64,000 nucleotides of DNA from SVFI01 sp045588655 (GTDB taxonomy: Bacteria; Bacillota; Clostridia; Lachnospirales; Lachnospiraceae). Below are positions 26,479-35,578 of this stretch, in pieces. The DNA is taken from the NCBI GenBank assembly GCA_045588655.1, contig JAZNEP010000029.1, positions 62,001 through 126,000 on the forward strand, read 5' to 3'. Made by a program: the position numbers and the translations under genes. How positions within the stretch are numbered: position 1 is the stretch's first letter; every line of letters starts with the position of its first letter. A model generated the notes under the pieces. That model saw nothing but the letters and a program-made list of their open reading frames with translations, did no database searches and was not told the origin of the DNA.

Positions 26479-27156
26479 ATGGAACTAGGGGACAGATTAC
26501 AGCTTTTGAGAAAACAGAATGGATTTTCGCAGGAACAACTTGCAGACAAACTGGGAATTGCACGTCAGACGGTCAGCAAATGGGAAAATGGACAGGCCGT
26601 TCCTGAGTTAAATGGTTTGATTTCGTTGAGTAATCTTTATGGGGTAACGATAGACCGTATAGTGAAGAAAGACGACGCGTGCAATATTTCCTTGTGTAAA
26701 GATACAAATATGGATATAAATAAGATGATAGAGTTTCTTCTTGTGGCGAAAAAGAATACCTACGCTTCGGCGGATCATATCGTAGCTCCTTGTAGAACCA
26801 ATTCGCATGATTTCTGTTATCAGGATAATACAGGTTATAAATATTATGATACTTATTTAGGCGGGGAATACTTCTCCGGCGAGGAAGCGGTGTGGTTATG
26901 CGACATTCCTGTTTGGAGTATGAATTATATAGGACGTGTTATTGGCGAGAATTTTAGCGGTGATTTTTTAAAAGAAGTGCTTAGGGAAGTTCCCGCAGAT
27001 TTGCCATTCCGTGGACCGGAGATATATACCAAAGGTGATTACCATTATCATTGTAAAGTGGATGGTGAGTTTGTATGGTTTCAGGGATATGAAGAAATAT
27101 TTTATAGGGATGAAAAAATATATGAGTGTTATTTTCATGGTGGATCTATTCGATAG
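26479..27156 (+). CDS. XRE regulator fused to a DUF5680 domain
   Basis: 225 residues. HTH at residues 3-60 (FSQEQLADKLGIARQTVSKWENG). From about residue 80 a DUF5680 domain follows, with FLLVAKKNTYA, YYDTYLGGEYFSGEEAVW and WSMNYIGRV. DUF5680 is often fused to HTH domains and may bind a ligand. GAGGAGG site before the ATG; terminator after the stop. Confidence 0.82.
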   Translation: MELGDRLQLLRKQNGFSQEQLADKLGIARQTVSKWENGQAVPELNGLISLSNLYGVTIDRIVKKDDACNISLCKDTNMDINKMIEFLLVAKKNTYASADHIVAPCRTNSHDFCYQDNTGYKYYDTYLGGEYFSGEEAVWLCDIPVWSMNYIGRVIGENFSGDFLKEVLREVPADLPFRGPEIYTKGDYHYHCKVDGEFVWFQGYEEIFYRDEKIYECYFHGGSIR

Positions 27157-27171
27157 AGAAGATTCGAAAAA

Positions 27172-27212
27172 AATAAAACTGGGACGTTGCTACAGCGTTC
27201 CAGTTTTTATTT
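27172..27212 (+). terminator. Terminator after the XRE-DUF5680 gene
   Basis: AAAACTGGGACG pairs with CGTTCCAGTTTT (one G-T pair) and is followed by further T residues. Confidence 0.8.
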
Positions 27213-27326
27213 CCCAAGCAGGGTGAAAAAGACATTTCAGATAATAAAGTGTATAATTGGGAAAAAATCTCTTTTATAAAATTAAGGTTGTAATATCATG
27301 AATAAAAAACATGATAGGAGCAGCGT

Positions 27327-28793
27327 ATGAAGAAGATAAAAATCGTGATTGCATTTATGGCTCTTTTCGTATTATGCGGTTGTGCAAAAACGCAGGAGCC
27401 GGTAGATAAAGTGGAGGAGCCGATAGATAAAGTGGAGGAGATCATAGTTCCGGAAAAGTACAGTCTTGTGGATGAGAACAGGGTAACAGAGATGGCTTCA
27501 CAAGGGCAAACCGGAATGTGCTGGGCATATGCGATTATGAATGTTGCGGAATCAAACCTGATTACCAATGGATTGTCACAAAAAGAAGATTTGAATCTTT
27601 CAGAAGCACATCTGATTTATTATACATATGCGCGTGAGGGCAAAGTGCAGGAAGAAGAAATGGAAGATTTGCAGTATATGGTGCTTGACAGTCAGGGACG
27701 GGATTCCATGGGATTTTATATCGGAGGCGGAGATAAAGCCATTTATATGCTTGCAAACGGAATGGGTCCTGTACTTGAGCAAGAAGTTCCATTTAACAAC
27801 GAAAGTGAAGCCAAGGTAGAGCAATCGGTAGATAATCTCATGGCGAGGGTCGAAGTCGGAGAAATAAAAAAATATATGGGAAACTATCTTCTGAAAGAAG
27901 CGGATTATTATTCGGATGCAGATAGGAATCAGATAAAAGAATGCATTATGAAAAATGGTGCAATGATGATGTCTTTTCATATGGATTTGAATTACTATAC
28001 GCAAGCAAAAGCTTACCACTGCCCAAAAGAAAGGACGGCGGCAAATCATGTGGTCTCATTGATTGGTTGGGATGACATGTACCCAAAAGAAAATTTTGGA
28101 GAGAATCAACCCCTGGAAGATGGTGCATGGCTGGTTTTGGACAGTGCAGCCAAATCCTATGGTGGAGATGGATATCTATGGATTTCGTATGAGACGAAGA
28201 TATCCGACAGGATGGCTTCTCTAACCATGTGTGAACGGGATGAATATGGTGAAATATTATTTTGCGATTCGTTGGGACCTAAAGATTACCTGGTTGCAAA
28301 AGGTGGCGATACATCCATTGCAAACGTCTATTGTGTGGAAGAAGACAGCCAGATAAAGGCAGTAGGAATTTATACAGTGGATGATAATCAGCCGGTAGAG
28401 ATTTGCATCTATACAGATGTACCGGAAGGGAATCCGGATGGTGGTATCACCCAGGCAAAGATTGCGGTTCGGCCGAAGTGGGCGGGATATCATGTAATTG
28501 ATTTAGAAGATACAGTCCCAATTCAGCATGGTGCTATGTTTAGTGTCGTGGTAAAATATCTGGGAGAGGACGGAGTAGGAAAAGCACCGGTGGAAGGCGC
28601 AGATATCAGTTACCAAAGAATGATAATGTTGAAGGACTGCTATACTTCCCAAAAGGGTCAAAGCTACGCTTTCAATGAAGGTGTGTGGTATGATTTGGCT
28701 GATGAAAACAGTGCACAGGCATTTCATAAAGATGAAATAATTAACAATGCCTGTATTAAAGTTTTGCTGGATAATTATAAAACAGAGGAGTGA
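27327..28793 (+). CDS. Papain-like (C1) cysteine peptidase lipoprotein
   Basis: 488 residues. The N-terminus is a lipoprotein signal with lipobox LCGC (Cys about residue 18), then a short repeated linker (EPVDKVEEPIDKVEE). The C1 fold shows C65 in QGQTGMCWAYA, H241 in ANHVVSLIGWDD, and at the third position an Asp (D272, WLVLDS) where papains have Asn. The last 150 residues resemble the lectin-like domain of clostridial surface C1 peptidases. It would act outside, anchored to the membrane. The histidine kinase starts four bases after its stop, so it probably belongs to the signalling operon that follows. Confidence 0.82.
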   Translation: MKKIKIVIAFMALFVLCGCAKTQEPVDKVEEPIDKVEEIIVPEKYSLVDENRVTEMASQGQTGMCWAYAIMNVAESNLITNGLSQKEDLNLSEAHLIYYTYAREGKVQEEEMEDLQYMVLDSQGRDSMGFYIGGGDKAIYMLANGMGPVLEQEVPFNNESEAKVEQSVDNLMARVEVGEIKKYMGNYLLKEADYYSDADRNQIKECIMKNGAMMMSFHMDLNYYTQAKAYHCPKERTAANHVVSLIGWDDMYPKENFGENQPLEDGAWLVLDSAAKSYGGDGYLWISYETKISDRMASLTMCERDEYGEILFCDSLGPKDYLVAKGGDTSIANVYCVEEDSQIKAVGIYTVDDNQPVEICIYTDVPEGNPDGGITQAKIAVRPKWAGYHVIDLEDTVPIQHGAMFSVVVKYLGEDGVGKAPVEGADISYQRMIMLKDCYTSQKGQSYAFNEGVWYDLADENSAQAFHKDEIINNACIKVLLDNYKTEE

Positions 28794-28797
28794 TAAA

Positions 28798-29526
28798 ATG
28801 CCGGAAGGTTTGATCTTTTGTCTGATTGCTGTGCTGGTACTTACAATCTGTATTATTTTCATATTACTGCAATATAAGCGGCTTCGTGAACGTTGTACAA
28901 CGATACAGGACAGTTACAGTAACCTGGAACAACTAAATTATGAGCTTAGGGCAGCCAGACACGATTATCTCAATCATCTGCAGGTGGTTTATGGGCTCTT
29001 AGAACTGGAAGAGTATGAGGAGCTGAAAACATATTTGGCACCGGTATATAAGGATATGATGAAAACAGGTAAGGCACTGAAAACATCCAAACCGGCGCTG
29101 AATGCCCTGCTTATGGCAAAGATGGAAGAGGCAGAAAATCAAAACATTGATTTTTATGTTGAGGTTAAGTCTGATTTGAAGGCACTACAGATAGAAGACT
29201 GGCAATTGTGTAAAGTGTTGTCCAATCTGATTGATAATGCAATTACCGCACTGGCAATGAATACAGAAGAGCGCAGATTAGAAGTAGATATCAACGAGAG
29301 CAGGGAATGCTGTATTTTCAGTGTTTCTAATAACGGACCAGCCATTCCGGTTGAGATGCGAAAGAGCATTTTCAAAAGAGGAATCACAACCAAGAGCGGA
29401 GAAGGACATGGGATGGGACTTGCAATCGTAACGGATATAATAAATGAAAACAATGGAAAGATTGAGCTGGAGTCTGAGGAAAAGAAAACGACATTTACAG
29501 TAAGCTTTCAGAAAGGAGAGTGTTGA
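28798..29526 (+). CDS. Sensor histidine kinase (SpoOB-alpha/GHKL type)
   Basis: 242 residues from the ATG at 28798 (GAGGAG six bases upstream). One membrane segment (4-26), a short coiled coil, the phospho-acceptor His in ARHDYLNHLQVV, and an HATPase domain with LIDNAITAL (N box) and GHGMGLAIV (G box). No extracytoplasmic sensor domain is present, so it likely senses membrane or partner-protein signals. Its response regulator is encoded three genes downstream, after NfeD and FloA. Confidence 0.88.
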   Translation: MPEGLIFCLIAVLVLTICIIFILLQYKRLRERCTTIQDSYSNLEQLNYELRAARHDYLNHLQVVYGLLELEEYEELKTYLAPVYKDMMKTGKALKTSKPALNALLMAKMEEAENQNIDFYVEVKSDLKALQIEDWQLCKVLSNLIDNAITALAMNTEERRLEVDINESRECCIFSVSNNGPAIPVEMRKSIFKRGITTKSGEGHGMGLAIVTDIINENNGKIELESEEKKTTFTVSFQKGEC

Positions 29527-29527
29527 A

Positions 29528-30007
29528 ATGGCAATGATTGAAATCATAGGTCTTATTTTACTGGTATTAGGTTTTGTGCTGGTGGGAATAGAAATGATGA
29601 TACCTGGATTTGGTGTTCCCGGAATCAGTGGTATTATGTGCTTGATAGGCGGTGTAATTATGACGGCCAAGACGGTTTCAGACGGAATTGTTATGGCAAT
29701 TGTAATTATAGTGATTCTTGCAGTTATGCTTGTGATTGCAATGACCATTCTAGGTTCCAAAAAGATGAAACCGCCGATTGTACTTAGGGATGATGTGAAG
29801 GGAGAACAAGGGTTTCTTAATTCTTCAGATTTGGAATATTTGGTCGGAAAAGAAGGTGTGTCGGTAACGGACTTAAGGCCTTCCGGAAAAGGAACGTTTG
29901 ACGGGGTAGATTTTGATATTCTGTCAGAAGGAAAATACATTTCCCAAGGAAAAAAGATACGTATCACACAGGTAAAAGATAACAAGCTTTTGGTGAAAGA
30001 AGCATAG
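29528..30007 (+). CDS. NfeD-like membrane protein
   Basis: 159 residues: three membrane helices (about 3-23, 28-45, 50-75), with the loop GIEMMIPGFGVPGISG typical of NfeD, then a C-terminal OB fold (residues 95-158). It is the short NfeD form without a ClpP-like protease domain. NfeD proteins partner with flotillins; floA follows 28 bases later. It starts one base after the kinase stop. Confidence 0.88.
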   Translation: MAMIEIIGLILLVLGFVLVGIEMMIPGFGVPGISGIMCLIGGVIMTAKTVSDGIVMAIVIIVILAVMLVIAMTILGSKKMKPPIVLRDDVKGEQGFLNSSDLEYLVGKEGVSVTDLRPSGKGTFDGVDFDILSEGKYISQGKKIRITQVKDNKLLVKEA

Positions 30008-30035
30008 TAACGGATAAGAACGGAGGATAAAGGAT

Positions 30036-31007
30036 ATGATTTGGAAAATTTTATTGTTGGTGATTATTATTTTTCTGGTAATCGGATTTTTTGCAATGGT
30101 ACCAATGGGATTGTGGATATCAGCAATTGCATCAGGGGTTAAAATCGGTATTTTAAATTTGATTGGTATGCGTCTGCGCCGCGTAAGACCTGCGCAGATC
30201 GTAATGCCAATGATTAAAGCAACGAAAGCTGGTTTAAAGCTTACTGTAAATCAGTTAGAGGCCCATTATCTTGCGGGTGGTAATGTAGATACAGTGGTAA
30301 ATGCATTAATTTCTTCGGAGCGCGCAGGTATGGACTTAAGTTTTGAGCAGGCATCGGCAATTGATTTGGCGGGACGTGATGTGTTTGAGGCAGTAACTAT
30401 GAGTGTAACCCCGAAGGTAATTGAAACGCCGCAAATTTCGGCTGTTGCAAAAGATGGTATTGAATTGGTGGTTAAAGCGCGAGTGACCGTACGAACCAAT
30501 ATTGCAAGATTGATTGGTGGTGCCGGTGAAGCTACCGTACTGGCACGTGTCGGTGAAGGTATTGTTACAACGGCCGGTTCTGCACAGAGTCATTCGGAAG
30601 TGCTGGAAAATCCAGACGAGATTTCCAAGGTGGTACTTGAGAAAGGACTTGATTCCGGAACTGCATATGAGATTATTTCAATTGATATTGCAGACATTGA
30701 CATTGGAAGAAACATTGGAGCAAATTTAAAAATTCTTCAGGCAGAAGCCGATAATAAAATTGCGCAGGCAAGAGCAGAAGAACGTCGTGCAATGGCAGTT
30801 GCGCTGGAACAGGAAATGCGGGCAGCAGTAGTAGAGGCAGAGGCAGAAATTCCAAAAGCTATGGCCGAGGCTTTGCGAAACGGAAATGTCGGTGTGATGG
30901 ATTATTATAAATTACAGAATGTTCAAGCAGATACTCTGATGAAAAAGGAAATCGGGAACGGTGCAAATGCATATGCAGAGCAAAAGAAGGTGGAACAGTC
31001 TGAATGA
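30036..31007 (+). CDS. floA: Flotillin-like protein FloA
   Basis: 323 residues, the usual FloA length. The N-terminal hairpin membrane segment (about 3-30) is followed by the PHB/SPFH domain (VTPKVIETPQISAVAKDGIE; TAYEIISIDIADIDIG) and a Glu/Ala coiled coil (ARAEERRAMAVALEQEM). FloA scaffolds membrane microdomains on the cytoplasmic side and influences kinase signalling and secretion. An AGGAT-type site lies before the ATG. Here it is placed between a kinase and its likely regulator. Confidence 0.92.
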   Translation: MIWKILLLVIIIFLVIGFFAMVPMGLWISAIASGVKIGILNLIGMRLRRVRPAQIVMPMIKATKAGLKLTVNQLEAHYLAGGNVDTVVNALISSERAGMDLSFEQASAIDLAGRDVFEAVTMSVTPKVIETPQISAVAKDGIELVVKARVTVRTNIARLIGGAGEATVLARVGEGIVTTAGSAQSHSEVLENPDEISKVVLEKGLDSGTAYEIISIDIADIDIGRNIGANLKILQAEADNKIAQARAEERRAMAVALEQEMRAAVVEAEAEIPKAMAEALRNGNVGVMDYYKLQNVQADTLMKKEIGNGANAYAEQKKVEQSE

Positions 31008-31032
31008 TGAATGAGAAACGGGGATGTCTAGG

Positions 31033-31812
31033 ATGAAAGTAATGGTAGTGGATGATGAACCGGCAATCAGAAGCATATTAGAGAAAATGATTGAGAAACA
31101 GGAGGGGTTTTGTATCGTCTCCTCCTGTGGGACTTTTGCAGAGGCGGTAACGGATTATACAAAGTACCGCCCTGAGGTCGTTTTCATGGATATTGATTTG
31201 GCCGGAGCAAGCGGTATGGAGTGTGCCAAAGTTATGACCGAGCTTGACCCGAAAGTACGGATTATCTTTGCAACCGCACATAGTGAATTTATGGCGAATG
31301 CATTTGAAATATATGCGTTTGATTACCTTGTTAAGCCTTTTAATCTGGAAAGGGTGGAAAAGACACTTTCGCGCATCAGAAGTATGGAAGGAGAAGGTCT
31401 TTTTTCACATGAACATGTAATACAGGCAGATGAGATATCGCAAGGGGAAGGTTGCGATGGAACGCTTAAATCTTCAGAGCTGCATAAAGATAAGTTGCTC
31501 ATTAAGGGAAGGGAACAACTGATTTTTATTGATAAAAAGGATATTATCATGGTAGAACGTGTGGATGGAGCGACTTATATTACAACAGCGGTTGAAACGT
31601 ACAAAACCTCAGTAGCACTAGGTAATATTGAAGAGAAGCTTGAAGAATCCGAATTTATGAGATGTCATAAGTCCTATATTATCAAACTGTCTGAGATATC
31701 CCAGATTGAAGTGTACGGAAGATGGACTTATATTGTGAAATTCAAGAATACAGAATGCACAGCACTGATGACAGCGCAGAAATACGAAGAAGTAAAGAAA
31801 CGATATGAGTAA
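31033..31812 (+). CDS. LytTR-family response regulator
   Basis: 259 residues from the ATG at 31033, chosen because GGGG at 31020-31023 is better spaced than for the in-frame ATG at 31024. Receiver domain: VVDDEP, the phospho-acceptor in VFMDIDL, and Lys in YLVKPF. The C-terminal LytTR DNA-binding domain has FIDKKDIIMVER and MRCHKSYIIKL. It should be phosphorylated by the kinase encoded at 28.8 kb. LytTR regulators bind direct repeats in promoters, often for surface, peptide or lysis genes. Confidence 0.88.
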   Translation: MKVMVVDDEPAIRSILEKMIEKQEGFCIVSSCGTFAEAVTDYTKYRPEVVFMDIDLAGASGMECAKVMTELDPKVRIIFATAHSEFMANAFEIYAFDYLVKPFNLERVEKTLSRIRSMEGEGLFSHEHVIQADEISQGEGCDGTLKSSELHKDKLLIKGREQLIFIDKKDIIMVERVDGATYITTAVETYKTSVALGNIEEKLEESEFMRCHKSYIIKLSEISQIEVYGRWTYIVKFKNTECTALMTAQKYEEVKKRYE

Positions 31813-31872
31813 TAAATCATAATGCACTCAAAGCATATAGAAGTACTTAAGGGTACAGGCAAAAGAAAATGC

Positions 31873-31901
31873 TTGACATCCATATGGTTAGGGAGTATTG
31901 T
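31873..31901 (+). promoter_or_regulatory. Promoter of the 36-residue ORF
   Basis: TTGACA at 31873-31878 and TATTGT at 31896-31901 with a 17-base spacer, 33 bases before the ATG at 31934. Confidence 0.7.
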
Positions 31902-31933
31902 TAACACAATATCTTTTGAAAGGAGCTCTTCTC

Positions 31934-32044
31934 ATGAGTAGACTTGTATTCCATTTTACATATACTGCGACAAAGACAGTGGACACTTATATGAGACACG
32001 GTCTTATTTTTGCATATGAAAATTTGGATGACAGAGAAGAGTAG
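31934..32044 (+). CDS. 36-residue microprotein of unknown function
   Basis: The ATG at 31934 has GAAAGGAG eight bases before it and the frame ends at TAG 32042-32044. The product begins MSRLVFHFTYTATKTVDTYM and ends ENLDDREE: an aromatic, mildly hydrophobic middle and an acidic tail, with no signal peptide or membrane helix. It has its own promoter and terminator, which argues for a real gene or a small RNA with a coding part. It lies right after the LytTR gene and might be its target. Confidence 0.55.
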   Translation: MSRLVFHFTYTATKTVDTYMRHGLIFAYENLDDREE

Positions 32045-32075
32045 TTTTTTAGAGGATAGAATGTTAGTATGGACG

Positions 32076-32109
32076 AACCACTTATCTTTTCTGGATAGGT
32101 GGTTTTTTT
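32076..32109 (+). terminator. Terminator after the 36-residue ORF
   Basis: AACCACTTATC and GATAGGTGGTT pair with one mismatch around seven bases, followed by seven T. Confidence 0.8.
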
Positions 32110-32155
32110 GTTTATAGGTCGCACAGTAAATAAGTTGATATGGGAGGAATGAAGG

Positions 32156-32983
32156 ATGGATTTACACGATTACAAAGATGTTGCTGAAAATTATGACAGA
32201 TACTTGGACGTAATGTATACACAAGAATTTGATAAGCATGAGAATTTTCAGGAGTTTTATCTTGAACTTGCTAGAAAGTACGGACAGGAAGGAACGGTTG
32301 ACGTTGCATGTGGAACAGGAGCAGTGCTTTTATACCTTGCGGAACGTGGCATAGAGGTTGAAGGAACGGATTTGTCCGAAGAAATGTGTAAAGTTGCAGC
32401 TGCAAAGGCAGAAAATATGGGGCTTAAGTTAAACATTTATCCGGCAGATATGACAAAGTTTAATTCCGGGCGCAAGTATTCGCTTGCAATCATAGCAAGA
32501 AGTGGATTTATGCATTTACCGGACTCTAAGCTTCAGCGTGCTGCACTTACCAATCTCAGAGAGCAACTTGTGCCGGGTGGCATATTAACATTGAATACAT
32601 TTGACCCATGGCCAATGGCTCAGGCAGAGCAGATTAGGACAACACCGGAGGATTATTCATTCCGGCTGGAATATATCAACAAAGATGGAAATAGAGAAGA
32701 AATATACAATGCGATTTCTTACAATCCATATACACAGCAGATGCGAGGGAACTGGAAGTTTGTTGAGTACAATGAGGTCGGTGAGATTATAGGGGAGAGA
32801 ATACGACCGCTCCTTATGAGACAGACATACCGCTCTGAGATGTTTCTTTTGGCAGAGCTTACCGGATTTGAAGTGCTTGACATTTATCGAGGATATATGG
32901 GTGACAAGGAAGATCTCAATGACCCGTCTACGGCTGAGAAGTATAGGAGCAATCTCGTATGGATATTAAAAAGAAAAGAGTAA
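32156..32983 (+). CDS. Class I SAM-dependent methyltransferase
   Basis: 275 residues. SAM motif I is VDVACGTGAVLLYLAE, motif II GTDLSEEM, and motif IV follows in NPADM-like YPADMTKF. The C-terminal part carries the beta-sheet WKFVEYNEVGEI seen in small-molecule methyltransferases. Substrate unknown. GGGAGGAATG precedes the start. Confidence 0.82.
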   Translation: MDLHDYKDVAENYDRYLDVMYTQEFDKHENFQEFYLELARKYGQEGTVDVACGTGAVLLYLAERGIEVEGTDLSEEMCKVAAAKAENMGLKLNIYPADMTKFNSGRKYSLAIIARSGFMHLPDSKLQRAALTNLREQLVPGGILTLNTFDPWPMAQAEQIRTTPEDYSFRLEYINKDGNREEIYNAISYNPYTQQMRGNWKFVEYNEVGEIIGERIRPLLMRQTYRSEMFLLAELTGFEVLDIYRGYMGDKEDLNDPSTAEKYRSNLVWILKRKE

Positions 32984-33062
32984 GTTTGTTAGCAGATGGC
33001 ATTTATGATGAAGCGAGTGAAAAAGAATGTCGTAATAATATAATTTCGAGGTAGATACAAAT

Positions 33063-34043
33063 ATGAACAACAATCATGAAAAGTATATAAAAAGATGTTA
33101 TGAATTAGCAATTAATGCAGGAAAAAAGGGATATGACACTTTTGGAGCAGTATTAGTTAGTAACGGAGATATCATTGCAGAAGCAGAAAATACTGCAGAT
33201 TATGAAAAAGGTATATTTGGTCATGCGGAATTCAATCTTGTACATAAATGTGCAAATAAGTTTTCGGATCAGGTTTTTGAGGATGCCATATTTTATACAA
33301 GTTGTGCACCATGTGTTCGTTGCCTGATGGCCATTGCATCGTTAGGAATAAAGACTATTGTTTATGGCGTGTCATATAAGAGTTTTCAGAAGCTACTTCC
33401 GTTTGAAGAAGAAATTCCCAACTATGAAGAAGTATTAAGTAAGATGAATGTTTCTATGAAGATGATTGGTCCAATTTTGGAAGACGAGGGAATGCACACG
33501 TTTGAATATTGGGGTGGAGAATATCGTCCATTGGAGGAATTGATTCGAGAAATGGATGATATAAAGAAAGAAAATAGTAAGAATATAGAATTGTGTAGAG
33601 CAACCGTAGAAGATGCGGAGCAATTATGGAAAATGCAAGTGAAATCATTTCAAAAATTGCTTGAAAAATACCAAGATTATGAAACTAGTCCGGCAAGTGA
33701 GCCATTACATAAAGTGATAGGCCGATTGAATCAAAAAGAGACATATTATTATTTTATATGTCTGGATAATGTTAAGGTTGGTGCAATTCGTGTGATTGAT
33801 TATCACACAGAGAAAAACAAAAGGATTAGTCCAGTATTTATATTACCGGAATACCAAAATAGAGGAATTGCTCAAAATGCAATAAAGATGTGTGAGCAAA
33901 TCCATGGTTGTGAAAAATGGGAATTAGATACCATTTTACAAGAAGAGGGTAATTGCTACTTATATGAAAAAATGGGATATCATAAATCCGGTAAAATTGA
34001 AAAAATAAACGATAAGATGACATTGGTATTTTATGAAAAATAG
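33063..34043 (+). CDS. Cytidine/deoxycytidylate deaminase-like domain fused to GNAT acetyltransferase
   Basis: 326 residues. The N-terminal 150 residues hold a zinc deaminase fold with H54-A-E56 and PC84xxC87 (SCAPCVRCL), all residues needed for zinc and catalysis. From about residue 178 a GNAT domain follows, with ATVEDAEQLW, the acetyl-CoA loop PEYQNRGIAQNAI and YEKMGYHKSG. A two-step modifying enzyme or a deaminase with an acetylating resistance arm are possible. It ends one base before the end of the convergent flavodoxin gene, with no room for a terminator between. Confidence 0.82.
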   Translation: MNNNHEKYIKRCYELAINAGKKGYDTFGAVLVSNGDIIAEAENTADYEKGIFGHAEFNLVHKCANKFSDQVFEDAIFYTSCAPCVRCLMAIASLGIKTIVYGVSYKSFQKLLPFEEEIPNYEEVLSKMNVSMKMIGPILEDEGMHTFEYWGGEYRPLEELIREMDDIKKENSKNIELCRATVEDAEQLWKMQVKSFQKLLEKYQDYETSPASEPLHKVIGRLNQKETYYYFICLDNVKVGAIRVIDYHTEKNKRISPVFILPEYQNRGIAQNAIKMCEQIHGCEKWELDTILQEEGNCYLYEKMGYHKSGKIEKINDKMTLVFYEK

Positions 34044-34044
34044 G

Positions 34045-34602
34045 TTACCCCTCTTTTGCTAATCGCTTACCGGCTTCGAAAGCTCTATCCAATAATTCGT
34101 TTGGAATGGTATAGTTAGGGGCAACGTCACCATAAAGCAGGAGACTTTCCACCAAATCCCAACCACATAGATTAAAGAAACGATTTGTGGATTCCATAGC
34201 GTCCGTGAAAAGAGAGTGGTCCGGATTCGCCTGTGCGAAAATGGAAACAACTTTCTTTCCGGGATAACGAGGAGCAAAATTATCCCCTACCATAGGGTAC
34301 AGACGATCCAGAAGAAGCTTGCCCTGACCGCTGATTGCACCAAAATAAATAGGAAATCCGGCCACGATTCCGTTGGCGGATTGGATATCCTTGTACATAG
34401 GCTGCAAGATATCTTTGGTGGAACATCCCTCGTGCGCGCGACAATAAAAGCATCCCTGACAACCTTTTACGCCATCGTCGTTTAGGTTGTAAGTGATGAT
34501 TTCGGCGCCTATCGATCTGGCACCTTCCAGAACACGTTCCATTAATTGTGCAGTGTAGCCATTTTTGCGAGGGCTACCGAAAAAAGCGATGATTTTACAC
34601 AT
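34045..34602 (-). CDS. Flavodoxin-fold NAD(P)H-dependent FMN reductase
   Basis: 185 residues on the minus strand with AGGAG before the ATG. The FMN phosphate loop is FFGSPRKNGYTAQL, then GCQGCFYCRAHEGC, a cysteine pair typical of the NADPH-quinone/iron-sulfur flavoprotein group, and GFPIYFGAISGQ for the flavin ring. It would reduce quinones or other acceptors in the cytoplasm. It is the only minus-strand gene between the left edge and 47 kb other than mutS2. Confidence 0.87.
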   Translation of the reverse strand: MCKIIAFFGSPRKNGYTAQLMERVLEGARSIGAEIITYNLNDDGVKGCQGCFYCRAHEGCSTKDILQPMYKDIQSANGIVAGFPIYFGAISGQGKLLLDRLYPMVGDNFAPRYPGKKVVSIFAQANPDHSLFTDAMESTNRFFNLCGWDLVESLLLYGDVAPNYTIPNELLDRAFEAGKRLAKEG

Positions 34603-34701
34603 GGCGGCTTCTCCTGTAAATAAAGACGATTTGTAAGTAAATTTATTATACTATAACTTATAAAGGTTGTGCTATTACATTCATCGACATTGCACGAAGA
34701 T

Positions 34702-34731
34702 TTGTAACAGTTGTTCAAATTATGATACTAT
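34702..34731 (+). promoter_or_regulatory. Possible promoter of the HD-hydrolase gene
   Basis: TTGTAA at 34702-34707 and TACTAT at 34726-34731 with an 18-base spacer, 36 bases before the ATG. Confidence 0.4.
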
Positions 34732-34766
34732 CATGTGAGTAATGATTGACTTGAGGAGAATAAAAA

Positions 34767-35522
34767 ATGGTAGATAAACAACGTGTAAAAGAAGTATTCC
34801 AGGAATATGTTTCGGATTTTGACAGTTCGGAGGGGATGATACGCCTGAAAATTATTCATACATATCGTGTGGCTGAACTTTGTGAGCAGATTGCGCAATC
34901 GATTTCGATGAGCAGGGAAGAATGCGATATCGCATGGCTTTTGGGAATGCTGCATGATCTTGGACGATTTGTGCAAATCAGAGAATACGGGACATTTGAC
35001 GATCTTCGTTCCATTAATCATGCATTAGGAAGTATTCGGGTGTTGTTTGAAGAAGGATATATGCGTCGATTTATGGACGATGAAAGCTACGATGAGATAA
35101 TCGATACAGCAATCCGACATCACAATGCATTTCGTCTTCCAACAGAGCTTGACCCAAAGGTAAGATGTTTCTGTGATATTTTACGGGATGCGGATAAAAT
35201 CGATATATTGCGTATTAATACGGAACTTCCGAAGGAAGATATTTACGGAAAAGATATAGGACTGGCTACTACACAGTCGGTGTCTCCTGCTGTGTACGAG
35301 GAATTTATGAGTGAAAGCGCTATTCTTAGAAAAAATATAGTAAATCAGATTGATCGCATCATCAGCCATGCTTCGCTTGCATTTGAACTTGTATTTGACA
35401 TCAGCAGAAATATTGTGAAAGATAATGGTTATTTACAGAAAATGCTTGCAATTGAGACAGAAAATGAAGAAGCGCGCGAACAGCTTGTGCGTATGCGCGA
35501 AAAAATGTTTTCATTTATTTAA
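34767..35522 (+). CDS. HD-domain phosphohydrolase
   Basis: 251 residues. HD residues are visible in KIIHTYRVAELC, MLHDLGRF, SINHALGS, IRHHN and RDADKIDIL. The family cleaves nucleotide-type phosphates; substrate unknown. GAGGAG precedes the start. The next gene follows after 56 bases. Confidence 0.85.
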   Translation: MVDKQRVKEVFQEYVSDFDSSEGMIRLKIIHTYRVAELCEQIAQSISMSREECDIAWLLGMLHDLGRFVQIREYGTFDDLRSINHALGSIRVLFEEGYMRRFMDDESYDEIIDTAIRHHNAFRLPTELDPKVRCFCDILRDADKIDILRINTELPKEDIYGKDIGLATTQSVSPAVYEEFMSESAILRKNIVNQIDRIISHASLAFELVFDISRNIVKDNGYLQKMLAIETENEEAREQLVRMREKMFSFI

Positions 35523-35578
35523 TAAATTAAAAAAATTTACTGAATCAATAATAAGAAAAAGAAAGGGAGTAACGGATT

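Noticed and set aside
29278..29985. 235-codon minus-strand frame over the kinase and NfeD genes
   Set aside because: Lies opposite two well-recognised genes and has Ile/Ser/Thr-rich content typical of antisense shadows.
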